Positions 7,093-13,860 of a DNA stretch of 20,147 nt are shown here, in pieces. The position numbers and the translations under genes are program-made. Every line of letters starts with the position of its first letter. The first letter of the stretch is position 1. The notes under the pieces were generated by a model. It saw only the letters and a list, made by a program, of their open reading frames with translations, was not told where the DNA came from and did not search any database. The stretch is from an uncultured Eubacteriales bacterium (GTDB lineage Bacteria; Bacillota; Clostridia; Oscillospirales; Oscillospiraceae): the NCBI GenBank assembly GCA_900547405.1, contig URGL01000048.1:1-20147 (forward strand), in the 5' to 3' direction.

Positions 7093-7131
7093 GTGTATTT
7101 TAAATATACACCAGAAAAATCTTGTCGTCAA
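7093..7131 (-). promoter_or_regulatory. Promoter with palindromic operator for HTH remnant/nitroreductase
   Basis: The minus strand has -35 TTGACG (7131-7126), a 17-base spacer and -10 TATATT (7108-7103). A 19-base near-perfect palindrome, gtgtat (7093-7098) and atacac (7106-7111) with a largely self-complementary centre, covers the -10. This is the arrangement expected for an autorepressing XRE regulator. Confidence 0.7.
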
Positions 7132-7183
7132 TATAACGGCTAAAATTAGTAAGCACGCCCAGTAAAGTAATTTCCTCCCCCCA

Positions 7184-7212
7184 TTGACCCGCAGTCAAAT
7201 TTGGGGTATAAT
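7184..7212 (+). promoter_or_regulatory. Promoter of the Phd/RelE-type toxin-antitoxin pair
   Basis: -35 TTGACC (7184-7189), 17-base spacer, -10 TATAAT (7207-7212), close to the sigma-A consensus. The inverted repeat ttgac (7184-7188) / gtcaa (7194-7198) overlaps the -35 and may be an antitoxin operator. It is divergent from the nitroreductase promoter, about 50 bases away. Confidence 0.8.
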
Positions 7213-7238
7213 ATAGCCACAAGAAAGGAGTGGGCATT

Positions 7239-7496
7239 ATGCAAATCATCCCCATGCGAGAACTCAAGAACACCACAGAGGTAGAACGCCGCTGTGCGGA
7301 AGAGAACGGGCCAGTTTATGTCACGAAAAACGGATATGGCCGTCTGGTTGTCATGGATATCGACTATTACGAGAGAACCATGAAAAAGATGTATGAAGCC
7401 CAAGCGCTCCAGGTGGCTATGGAGGACTTGAAGGCTGGACGAATAGTGGATGGAAATGCCGCTATGGATGCGGTCAGGAGCAAGTATGGCTTGTAG
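7239..7496 (+). CDS. Type II toxin-antitoxin antitoxin, Phd/YefM family
   Basis: An 85-residue antitoxin. The N-terminus MQIIPMRELKNTTEV and the strand VYVTKNGYGRLVVMDID are the DNA-binding and dimerisation part of Phd/YefM proteins, which usually show 'I(P/R)..L(K/R)N' followed by 'P..(V/I)TKNG'. The C-terminal half (about 45-85) should be the helix that neutralises the toxin. ATG 7239 is chosen because AAAGGAG sits eight bases upstream; GTG 7230 in the same frame overlaps that site. The stop overlaps the toxin start by 11 bases, so the two are translationally coupled. The protein probably represses its own promoter at 7184-7212. Confidence 0.9.
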   Translation: MQIIPMRELKNTTEVERRCAEENGPVYVTKNGYGRLVVMDIDYYERTMKKMYEAQALQVAMEDLKAGRIVDGNAAMDAVRSKYGL

Positions 7497-7821
7497 GTAC
7501 AGCTCCCACTTTGTCCAAAAGGCAACTGAGGATTTAGATGGAATCATCTTTTACCTGACCTATCAACTTGGCAGTCCCCAAGCCGCCAGGACCTTTCTGA
7601 ATAGCATGGATCATACAATTCAGGAGGCCTGTACTTTTCCGGAAAGCGGTTCCCCTCTCGATAACGAATTCTTTCCCAATAAAACGGTCCGTAAAAAGCT
7701 GGTTGGCAGCTATATTCTGTATTATCTGCCGGATGCTGGGGCACAAACTATTTACGTTTTGAGAATCGTCTATGGCCGCAGAAATCTGGACGAAATTCTG
7801 CGGGAAATAAAACTATCCTAG
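7486..7821 (+). CDS. Type II toxin-antitoxin toxin, RelE/ParE family
   Basis: A 111-residue protein with the RelE/ParE fold pattern: an N-terminal helical hairpin (FVQKATEDLDGIIFYLTYQLG), then the beta-sheet core RKKLVGSYILYYLPDAG and IYVLRIVYGRRNLDEIL, which is the classic family ending. RelE members cut mRNA in the ribosome and ParE members poison DNA gyrase; sequence alone does not decide which applies here. ATG 7486 is used because AGGAG lies five bases before it and it overlaps the antitoxin stop, the common layout. This pair is the only plus-strand unit in the window. Confidence 0.9.
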   Translation: MACRYSSHFVQKATEDLDGIIFYLTYQLGSPQAARTFLNSMDHTIQEACTFPESGSPLDNEFFPNKTVRKKLVGSYILYYLPDAGAQTIYVLRIVYGRRNLDEILREIKLS

Positions 7822-7841
7822 CAAAATGAGTTATTCCGCAA

Positions 7842-7867
7842 ATCCCCCCGCCATCCGGCGGGGGGAT
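7842..7867. terminator. Bidirectional hairpin between convergent toxin and blaR genes
   Basis: atccccccgcc (7842-7852) and ggcggggggat (7857-7867) form a perfect 11-bp stem with a 4-base loop, four bases from the stop of the BlaR gene and 20 bases past the toxin stop. T-runs on both sides are weak, but the position between converging genes suggests a shared terminator. Confidence 0.65.
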
Positions 7868-7871
7868 CACC

Positions 7872-10694
7872 TTATTTCCTGGGCTCGTCAAATCTGAGCG
7901 GTCCCTCGTACACCAACAGCTGGGTAACGCCGCTGTCGGAGAGATAGACATCCCGATATTCGTATTCCGACTGGACAGCCACTTCGGTTTTGATGGTCAC
8001 CTTCCACATGCCCATGGTGTCATCCCGGAAGACTAGGATGGAGTATTCGTTGGGAAGGTTCGGGTATTCCTGCTTGGCAAGCCTGGCCGCCTGCACAGGG
8101 CCCGCAACGGGGCTGACCTGGGTGTTGACGAAGGAGTCCTGGCGGATGTTGAAGTCTCCGGAAGTATATTTGGCCTGGTCCTGGGTCCAGGAGAAGGGCT
8201 CCGTCACGACATCGCGCACTGCGCTCTGGATCTTTTCCTGGATCTCGGTCTGGGTATCCGCAAAAATTTCCATGGAAAACACCCGTTCGGGGCCGTCATC
8301 GATGGGTTTGAATTCCATATATACGAGGTTCCCATTTTCGTCAAAGCAGTATGTGTATATATCCATCTCCTGGGTTCCGTCACCCACATCCCACACTGCC
8401 GCAAAGCAAACCTTCTCGTCGCTGACGACTCCGATGCCCTCCGGGAAGGAAATGGGCTGATTCTTCCGCTCATAGAAGCTCATGTTCAGATCCTCCCCAA
8501 TGGAGCCACACCAGCTCCAGCCACCTCTGGTAGGCGACAGGGTGCTGATGGCCAGACCCAGGTCCTTGCTGGCAGGGATATCCGGGTCTTCCCGAAGGGT
8601 CACATAACCAACGCCCTCATAGCGGACCATGGTATCCGTTCTGGGGGTGAGCCTTCTCTCATTTTCTGTCAGCTGCTCCTCCGGCACATCCGGGCCAAAG
8701 AAATGGGTGATGTGCAGGAAATCCTCGCCGTCTGCCCAGACCTCGTCCTCGGAATCCTTGGCGCTGACGGTCTTCCAATGCAGGACCTTTCGCTGTTTTA
8801 GTTCCTCCAGCTTGGTATAGCACCGCTCTACGGCAGCCTTTGCCTCCGGAGTATCCCCATTCACGGTTTCCAGAATCGTAAATTCCGCATAGGCCGGGAG
8901 CCGCGTTACGCCGTTCCCCTCCTGGCCTCTGTTTTCGAAGCGCTTTCCCATGCGGTAGAGCCCGGGCTCCAGCTGGCCATAGAGGGGGGACCAGTCCAGA
9001 TATTCGTAGGTGGAGTTCATCTTGGCAACTCCGTAGCCCTTCCCTTCCCAATTGGGAGTAGTGACCGTCGGCACTTGCTCCCAGATACCGTCCGTATACT
9101 TCTCTATCCAGTATTCATCCGTGGTAAAGAGGTTGCCTTTGCCAAATTCCATCTGGTAGAAGGAAATATCGGAGCCTGTGCTGGACAGGCGGTCAGCAGC
9201 CACACGGAAGGAAACGCCCCAGTCGTTGTAAACCGCCTGGCTTTCCAGCTCCGCATTGGTAACATTCTCATCCCGAATGGCAGCCCCTGCCTCTTCAAAG
9301 ACCTGGGAAATGGGCTTGCTGATCTCCGGGAAAAATACATTTTCCCCAAAGCACAGTGCGATGATGTCCACATCCGGATAGTTCGGTCGCTCAATTTGGA
9401 CCCAAACGGAGGTATCCTTGGAAGTATACTGCACCGTCTGAGTGTGGATCGTCTGATCCTCCCCTTCCCACTGGGTAGTAAATCGAAGCCGGTCGTACCC
9501 ATCCTCCTGGGTATCCTCTACAAACGCTGCCGTATCCATATCCCAGCGGAAGAGATCCAGCCATTGTCCGAATCGAGTATCCGCTTTATCCACCAGCATC
9601 CAACTGTCGGAATACCAGGCGTAATGTTTCCCGGCACGCTCCATATATCCTTCCGCAATTCCCTCCTGGTAAGAGGTGCACAGGGTCCAGAGGGTGTCCT
9701 CCCCCTGCCAATAAAGCTTGGCTGTCCAGCGGACGCTTCCATTGCTCGTCCTTCCCTGAATGGCGGCGCAAAATGCCTCCTTGGCAAACTGAGCCTCCAA
9801 CTCCTCCCTGCACGCCTCGATCTTCGCCAGATTCGCCTGCTCCTCCGGACTCAAGACCTCGGTCTGCGCCGCAGGCGGGCTGGTCAGAAAGCACACCGCC
9901 ACGAAGAAGAACGCCAGCACGCCCAGCAGGCACAGCCAGAAGCTGGGCTTTTTGTATTTCAGGATAGACAGGATCCTCTGCTTCACGCTGACCTCGCCGA
10001 AGGCCACAGGGCTGGCTGCAAAGTGGGCACGGCGGCTGGAGCAGCGCAGCAGGGCGCTGGAATAGGCCTTCCGCTCATCCAGCTCCATGAAGCGGATGAC
10101 CCGCTCGTCACAGGCGGTCTCGATATCCTTGCACAGGAGGATATAGGCCACCCATACCAGGGGATTGAACCAGTGCAGAGCCAGGGCCAGGAAGCCGATC
10201 ATCTTGATCCAGTGGTCCCCCTTGTCCAGGTGGGTCCGCTCGTGGGCCAGGATATTCTGGCGGCTCTGGCTGTCCATGCCCATGGGGATATAGATTTTCG
10301 GCTTGATAAAGCCAAGAATAAAGGCCGTCTCGATCTTGTCGCTTTCCCAGCCGCCCCGGATCCGGATAGCGTCCCGGACCTGGTTTTTCAGCTTCAGGTA
10401 GGAGATCAAACTATAGATGGCAAAGCATGCCGCAATGACGGCCCAGACCCAGGGCAGAACAGCCGCCCATTTCAGGCTGAAAATTTTGGCAAAGGACAGC
10501 GTAAATTCCGGCTGAAGGCTCAAATCGCTGCGAATCTCAATGGGCAGCAGCAGGCGGATGCCTGCCAGCAGCCACAGGAAGCAGATATATTTTTTCGGGG
10601 TTTTCAACAGCACCAAGCGCAGCAGAAGCACCGCAAAAATCAAAATGCTTCCGTGAATGCTGGCGGTGAGAAGATTCTGCAAGAAGCGTTCCAC
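7872..10694 (-). CDS. BlaR1/MecR1-like M56 membrane metallopeptidase with Ig-like ectodomain
   Basis: A 940-residue sensor-protease. Three N-terminal membrane segments (about 8-30, 34-54, 75-101) precede the M56 core with zinc motif HERTH (151-155) and the downstream glutamate in ETACDE (about 192). A further membrane helix lies at about 252-271. Residues from about 275 to the end are predicted to lie outside the membrane. Residues about 480-585 resemble the bacterial Ig-like domain PF20251, with GQLEPGLYRMGKRF near its end. No penicillin-binding SxxK/KTG arrangement of BlaR1 is seen. The GTG at 10694 is preferred because GGAGG precedes it; upstream ATGs lie inside the blaI gene. By analogy with BlaR1, ligand sensing should activate the protease and lead to cleavage of the BlaI-like repressor encoded 22 bases upstream. 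The ligand is unknown and no beta-lactamase is nearby. Confidence 0.85.
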   Translation of the reverse strand: MERFLQNLLTASIHGSILIFAVLLLRLVLLKTPKKYICFLWLLAGIRLLLPIEIRSDLSLQPEFTLSFAKIFSLKWAAVLPWVWAVIAACFAIYSLISYLKLKNQVRDAIRIRGGWESDKIETAFILGFIKPKIYIPMGMDSQSRQNILAHERTHLDKGDHWIKMIGFLALALHWFNPLVWVAYILLCKDIETACDERVIRFMELDERKAYSSALLRCSSRRAHFAASPVAFGEVSVKQRILSILKYKKPSFWLCLLGVLAFFFVAVCFLTSPPAAQTEVLSPEEQANLAKIEACREELEAQFAKEAFCAAIQGRTSNGSVRWTAKLYWQGEDTLWTLCTSYQEGIAEGYMERAGKHYAWYSDSWMLVDKADTRFGQWLDLFRWDMDTAAFVEDTQEDGYDRLRFTTQWEGEDQTIHTQTVQYTSKDTSVWVQIERPNYPDVDIIALCFGENVFFPEISKPISQVFEEAGAAIRDENVTNAELESQAVYNDWGVSFRVAADRLSSTGSDISFYQMEFGKGNLFTTDEYWIEKYTDGIWEQVPTVTTPNWEGKGYGVAKMNSTYEYLDWSPLYGQLEPGLYRMGKRFENRGQEGNGVTRLPAYAEFTILETVNGDTPEAKAAVERCYTKLEELKQRKVLHWKTVSAKDSEDEVWADGEDFLHITHFFGPDVPEEQLTENERRLTPRTDTMVRYEGVGYVTLREDPDIPASKDLGLAISTLSPTRGGWSWCGSIGEDLNMSFYERKNQPISFPEGIGVVSDEKVCFAAVWDVGDGTQEMDIYTYCFDENGNLVYMEFKPIDDGPERVFSMEIFADTQTEIQEKIQSAVRDVVTEPFSWTQDQAKYTSGDFNIRQDSFVNTQVSPVAGPVQAARLAKQEYPNLPNEYSILVFRDDTMGMWKVTIKTEVAVQSEYEYRDVYLSDSGVTQLLVYEGPLRFDEPRK

Positions 10695-10716
10695 GGTTGT
10701 TTCCTCCTTTGACCGA

Positions 10717-11076
10717 TCATTCCTTGTACTCGTCAATAAATGCCTGCAGCTGGTCCATCTCCCGCTGGGAGAGCCGCCTGGATTTGGAAAAAGCCGCAAT
10801 AAAGGCAGGCATGGATCCTTCGAAGGTCTCCTCCATCATCTCTTCCAGCCGGGAGGCCTGGGCCTGCTCCTTGGAAATCAAGGAAGATACAATGGTGTTT
10901 TCGTTTTTCAGCACTCCCCGCTCAGACAGCCGGCGGATCACCGTGTAGGTGGTAGCCTTGCTCCAGCCCAGTTGTTCCCGGCACAGCTCCACCAGCTTGC
11001 CGGAGGGAATGGGCTCATGCTCCCACAATATCAGGCAAAAGCGGTACTCACTTTCAAAAATCTTTGGGGTTTCCAT
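10717..11076 (-). CDS. BlaI/MecI/CopY family transcriptional repressor
   Basis: A 119-residue winged-helix repressor. Residues 8-70 hold the family helix-turn-helix: SEYRFCLILWEHEPIPSGKL is the usual start, and GWSKATTYTVIRRLSERG contains the recognition helix. The C-terminal 45 residues form the helical dimerisation part, where the BlaR protease normally cuts BlaI. AAAGGAG lies about ten bases upstream of ATG 11076. It is the first gene of a two-gene unit with the BlaR-like protease, and a 49-bp inverted repeat covers its promoter. Together these indicate a repressor that shuts off its own operon until the protease is triggered. Other targets of the regulon are not visible here. Confidence 0.92.
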   Translation of the reverse strand: METPKIFESEYRFCLILWEHEPIPSGKLVELCREQLGWSKATTYTVIRRLSERGVLKNENTIVSSLISKEQAQASRLEEMMEETFEGSMPAFIAAFSKSRRLSQREMDQLQAFIDEYKE

Positions 11077-11092
11077 TGGTCATGACTCCTTT

Positions 11093-11151
11093 CAGTTGAA
11101 TGCGTTAAACTGGCTTGTGTTGAGTTTAACAGATTCAACTGGAATTGTCAA
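11093..11151 (-). promoter_or_regulatory. blaI promoter with long inverted-repeat operator
   Basis: The minus strand has -35 TTGACA (11151-11146), a 17-base spacer and -10 TAAACT (11128-11123). Two 19-base arms, cagttgaatgcgttaaact (11093-11111) and agtttaacagattcaactg (11123-11141), are inverted copies differing at two central bases, separated by 11 bases. They cover the -10 and the transcription start. The half-site theme is GTTnAAn rather than the staphylococcal TACAnnTGTA. Confidence 0.8.
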
Positions 11152-11180
11152 GCCTTTTCTGCAACACCGCAATAAATCGC

Positions 11181-11215
11181 AAAAATTTCAGGGCGGCCAA
11201 TGGCCGCCCTGAAAT
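11181..11215 (-). terminator. Rho-independent terminator after hicB
   Basis: A perfect 14-bp stem (11185-11198 with 11202-11215, loop aat) is followed on the minus strand by TTTTT. It ends the hicAB transcript ahead of the blaI promoter. Its core, gggcggccaatggccgccc, is repeated at 11915-11933. Confidence 0.85.
11190..11215. repeat. 26-bp palindromic repeat, copy 1
   Basis: This 26-base unit is identical to 11914-11939 except at one position (t at 11210, c at 11934). The two copies lie in the same orientation on either side of hicA-hicB, 724 bases apart. It may be a dispersed terminator-type palindrome or a boundary of module insertion. Confidence 0.75.
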
Positions 11216-11227
11216 AGGTTTGTTCAA

Positions 11228-11623
11228 TTACTGAATATTCAGCTGATGTTTCAGTGCCGTTTGCAGCGTAGCCGAAAAATTGATCCCGGCCCGCTCCGCC
11301 ATATCGTTAAGCCAGGATGGCACTGTCAGGGTCTTTTTCACGGCCCTATTGTCGAAAAATTTCCGATATTCCACCGTATCACAGGGAATAAAGTTCACGA
11401 ATTCATTCTTTTCCACAGGGATATCATGGATAGAGGACGGCCTGGGGATCGTTTCTCCCTTTTGCTCCATTTCGTAGAGCGTCAGGCACAGCACATCATT
11501 TGCCATCTGGATTCCCTCCCCCAGGGTCTCACCAGAGGTAAAGCAATTGGGTAGATCCGGAAAATTGATAGAGTACCCGCAGTCTTCTTCCGTAAAAACA
11601 GCGGGGTATACGTATTTTGCCAT
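11228..11623 (-). CDS. hicB: HicB family antitoxin
   Basis: A 131-residue antitoxin. Residues 1-60 form the partial RNase-H-like HicB fold: YPAVFTEEDCGYSINFPDLP followed by TSGETLGEGIQMANDVL is the classic HicB start. The last 35 residues (VPSWLNDMAERAGINFSATL) look like a ribbon-helix-helix DNA-binding segment, so it should both neutralise HicA and repress the promoter at 11872-11900. AAAGGAG stands about eight bases before the ATG. It lies 33 bases downstream of hicA in the usual toxin-first order. Identification is firm; physiological role is not visible. Confidence 0.93.
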   Translation of the reverse strand: MAKYVYPAVFTEEDCGYSINFPDLPNCFTSGETLGEGIQMANDVLCLTLYEMEQKGETIPRPSSIHDIPVEKNEFVNFIPCDTVEYRKFFDNRAVKKTLTVPSWLNDMAERAGINFSATLQTALKHQLNIQ

Positions 11624-11656
11624 AGTGAATTCTCCTTTCCCGGCAAGAAAACAATA

Positions 11657-11842
11657 TTATTTGATACCGGCGGCACGCCTGATGGAGTTCAGGGTTCCTT
11701 TCGGGACCTCCTGGGTCTTGTGTCTGCCTACCGGAAAGGTATTTCCGGTTTTCGGACTATACCATAGTGTATGGTTTGCGCCCTCTTTATACACAACACA
11801 CCCGGCGGCTAAAAGTTCTCGCTCCAATTCGCTGTACTTCAT
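11657..11842 (-). CDS. hicA: HicA family mRNA interferase toxin
   Basis: A 61-residue dsRBD-like toxin. MKYSELERELLAAGC is followed by the catalytic-histidine strand NHTLWYSPKTGNTFPVGRH and the closing helix KGTLNSIRRAAGI, the standard HicA pattern. Family members cleave mRNA independently of the ribosome. ATG 11842 fits the family start and follows AAAGGCGG; the frame is open to 11881 but the extra residues are not family-like and overlap the promoter -10. It is encoded ahead of hicB in one transcript. Confidence 0.9.
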   Translation of the reverse strand: MKYSELERELLAAGCVVYKEGANHTLWYSPKTGNTFPVGRHKTQEVPKGTLNSIRRAAGIK

Positions 11843-11871
11843 CCCGCACCGCCTTTCTTTTTCTTTTCTAT

Positions 11872-11900
11872 AGTATAGCACGTGTGAGCACGTGTGTCAA
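11872..11900 (-). promoter_or_regulatory. hicAB promoter with double CACGTG operator
   Basis: The minus strand has -35 TTGACA (11900-11895), a 17-base spacer and -10 TATACT (11877-11872). Two self-complementary hexamers, cacgtg (11879-11884) and cacgtg (11889-11894), fill the spacer ten bases apart, one helical turn. They are good candidates for cooperative HicB binding. Confidence 0.8.
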
Positions 11901-11913
11901 GAGAAATCACATA

Positions 11914-11939
11914 AGGGCGGCCAATGGCCGCCCCGAAAT
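11914..11939. repeat. 26-bp palindromic repeat, copy 2 (possible pgsA operon terminator)
   Basis: Arms gggcggcc (11915-11922) and ggccgccc (11926-11933) form the hairpin; the flanking bases agree with copy 1. It lies 57 bases past the pgsA stop and just upstream of the hicAB promoter. The following minus-strand sequence (TTATGTG) is only weakly U-rich, so termination of the long core operon here is plausible but not certain. Confidence 0.7.
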
Positions 11940-11995
11940 GGATGGTTCTTATATAGTGGGTAGTGCGAAAAATTGGAGGATATTTCGCGGTGGGT

Positions 11996-12526
11996 TCAAT
12001 CCCACAGGCAGCTCCAGTTCTTGGCGAAGTATTCCACACCGGAGTAAACCGTGGTGAGAACGATGACAGCAGACACAATGCCGCCGATGAGGGCATTGGC
12101 GGGGAAAATCAGCCACAGGATCAGGCCTACCATGGTGCTGGCAGTTTTGACCTTGCCGCTCCAGGCAGCAGCAATGACCTTGCCCTTGGGGGCAGCCACC
12201 AGGCGCAGACCGGTGACTGCAAATTCCCGGGTGAGAACGATCATCAGCGCCCAGGCTGGGAACCGGCCCCACTCCGTAAACATGGTCATGACGGCGATGG
12301 TCAGCAGCTTATCCGCCAGAGGGTCCAGGAATTTGCCGAAATCCGTGACCTGGTTGCAGCGGCGGGCAATCTGGCCGTCCAGGAAGTCACTGAGGCTGCC
12401 CAAAATGAAAATACCCAGGCTGACCCACATCCATAGGGACCGGAAGCCTTCGCTCATATAAAGGGTCCACATCATCACGGGGATGAGTACCACCCGGAAG
12501 AGGGTGATCTTACTGGCAGTTGTCAT
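11996..12526 (-). CDS. pgsA: CDP-diacylglycerol-glycerol-3-phosphate 3-phosphatidyltransferase
   Basis: A 176-residue integral membrane enzyme that makes phosphatidylglycerol phosphate from CDP-diacylglycerol and glycerol-3-phosphate, the committed step of phosphatidylglycerol and cardiolipin synthesis. The CDP-alcohol phosphotransferase motif D-G-x2-A-R-x8-G-x3-D-x3-D is complete (D50, G51, A54, R55, G64, D68, D72). The start KITLFRVVLIPVMM and the segment VLTREFAVTGLRLVAA are typical of PgsA. About four to five hydrophobic helices are seen. The ribosome site AGGAGG lies inside the last codons of rimO, whose stop is three bases before this ATG. It is the last gene of the core operon; a small inverted repeat (gtggg/cccac) spans its stop codon. 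Confidence 0.95.
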   Translation of the reverse strand: MTTASKITLFRVVLIPVMMWTLYMSEGFRSLWMWVSLGIFILGSLSDFLDGQIARRCNQVTDFGKFLDPLADKLLTIAVMTMFTEWGRFPAWALMIVLTREFAVTGLRLVAAPKGKVIAAAWSGKVKTASTMVGLILWLIFPANALIGGIVSAVIVLTTVYSGVEYFAKNWSCLWD

Positions 12527-12529
12527 TTT

Positions 12530-13858
12530 TTATGCCTCCTGTACATAGCCGGTCAGGTCTCCGTCTACCGTGCCATCAACGGTGACCATGACAAAATCAC
12601 CCTCATGCAAGGGCTCCTCGCTGCCGATCCAGACCCGGCCGTCGATGTCCGGAGAATCGGCATAGGTGCGTCCGTAGAACTGCTCCTGCTCCTCGTCGTA
12701 GCCGTCCACCAGGACTTCCAGAGTCTTTCCGATCTGGGCGGCGTTATATTCATCCATGATCTGGGACTGGATCATCTCCAGCGTGTCCGCCCGCTCCTTT
12801 GCCACCTCTTCATCCACATGGTCCATGGTGGCGGCGGGGGTACCCTCCTCCGGGGAAAATACGAAAGCACCCACTCGTTCCAATTTCTGCTCCCGCAAGA
12901 AGTCGCAGAGCTCCTGGAACTCCTCCTCCCCTTCTCCCGGCAGTCCGGTGATCAGGCTGGTGCGGATGACAAGACCGGGGATACGCTGACGAAGCTTGGC
13001 AAACAGATCCACGATCAGCTTCTTATCTCCCCGCCGGTGCATAGTGGAGAGGATCTTGTCGTTGCAGTGCTGGATGGGGATATCCAGGTACTTGACGATT
13101 TTGGGTTCGGTAGCCAAAACCTCAATGAGCTCGTCATCGATCTCATCGGGGTACACGTAATGGACTCTGATCCAGTGAAGGCCGTCGATCCTGCACAGCT
13201 CCCGCAAGAGCTTGGGCAACAGGCGTTTGTGCTCCGGGAAGTCGGTGCCGTAGCGGCTGGTGTCCTGGGCCACTACAATGAGCTCCTTGGTGCCATTGGC
13301 CGCCAGCACCCGGGCCTCATACAGCACGTCGTCCAGTTGGCGGCTGCGGTACTTCCCCCGGAGATAGGGAATGATACAGAAAGCACAGCGGTTGTTGCAG
13401 CCCTCAGCGATCTTGATGTAGGAGAAGTGCTCCGGAGTGGTCATCACTCGCCCCACCTCTTCCTCCGGGGCATCAATGGAGCCGAAATCCACCACACTGT
13501 GGCCGGAAAGCAATTGTTCGATGGCAGGGACGATCTTGGTATAGCTGCCGGTGCCCAGAATACCGTCCACCTCGGGCATCTCCTTCAAGATATCCCCCTG
13601 ATAGCGCTGGCTCAGGCAGCCGGTGACCAGGATCTTGCCCACCTGGCCCTCTGCCTTCAACGCGGCAGTGGAGAGAATGTAATCAATGGCTTCGCTCTTG
13701 GCGGAGTCAATAAAGCCGCAGGTGTTGATGACCACCACATCGCTGCCGGGAAGGTCCGGGAGCACCGTGTGTCCCGCCTCCCGGACCCGGTACATCATCC
13801 GCTCGCAGTCCACCTGGTTCTTGGCACAGCCAAGAGAAATAAATCCGATATTTGCCAT
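12530..13858 (-). CDS. rimO: Ribosomal protein S12 methylthiotransferase RimO
   Basis: A 442-residue radical-SAM methylthiotransferase that modifies the conserved aspartate of ribosomal protein S12. The N-terminal UPF0004 domain starts IGFISLGCAKNQVDCE and carries the three cysteines for one iron-sulfur cluster (C11, C47, C81). The radical-SAM cluster motif CNNRCAFC gives C154, C158 and C161. The C-terminal 65 residues form the TRAM domain. LGCAKN, the length and the overall pattern favour RimO over the tRNA enzymes MiaB and MtaB. It starts two bases after the recX stop and ends three bases before pgsA. The rimO-pgsA order is common in Firmicutes. Confidence 0.95.
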   Translation of the reverse strand: MANIGFISLGCAKNQVDCERMMYRVREAGHTVLPDLPGSDVVVINTCGFIDSAKSEAIDYILSTAALKAEGQVGKILVTGCLSQRYQGDILKEMPEVDGILGTGSYTKIVPAIEQLLSGHSVVDFGSIDAPEEEVGRVMTTPEHFSYIKIAEGCNNRCAFCIIPYLRGKYRSRQLDDVLYEARVLAANGTKELIVVAQDTSRYGTDFPEHKRLLPKLLRELCRIDGLHWIRVHYVYPDEIDDELIEVLATEPKIVKYLDIPIQHCNDKILSTMHRRGDKKLIVDLFAKLRQRIPGLVIRTSLITGLPGEGEEEFQELCDFLREQKLERVGAFVFSPEEGTPAATMDHVDEEVAKERADTLEMIQSQIMDEYNAAQIGKTLEVLVDGYDEEQEQFYGRTYADSPDIDGRVWIGSEEPLHEGDFVMVTVDGTVDGDLTGYVQEA

Positions 13859-13860
13859 AG

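Noticed and set aside
9075..10712. Very long open frame on the plus strand, antisense to the BlaR gene (545 codons)
   Set aside because: Its translation is low in complexity and rich in Gln, Gly and His, with no family pattern. It mirrors the codon bias of the real minus-strand gene.
11975..12003. tRNA T-arm-like sequence gtgggttcaatcccac on the plus strand
   Set aside because: No matching acceptor stem, D-arm or anticodon arm is found around it, and it overlaps the pgsA stop codon. It is a small inverted repeat, not a tRNA or a proven attachment site.
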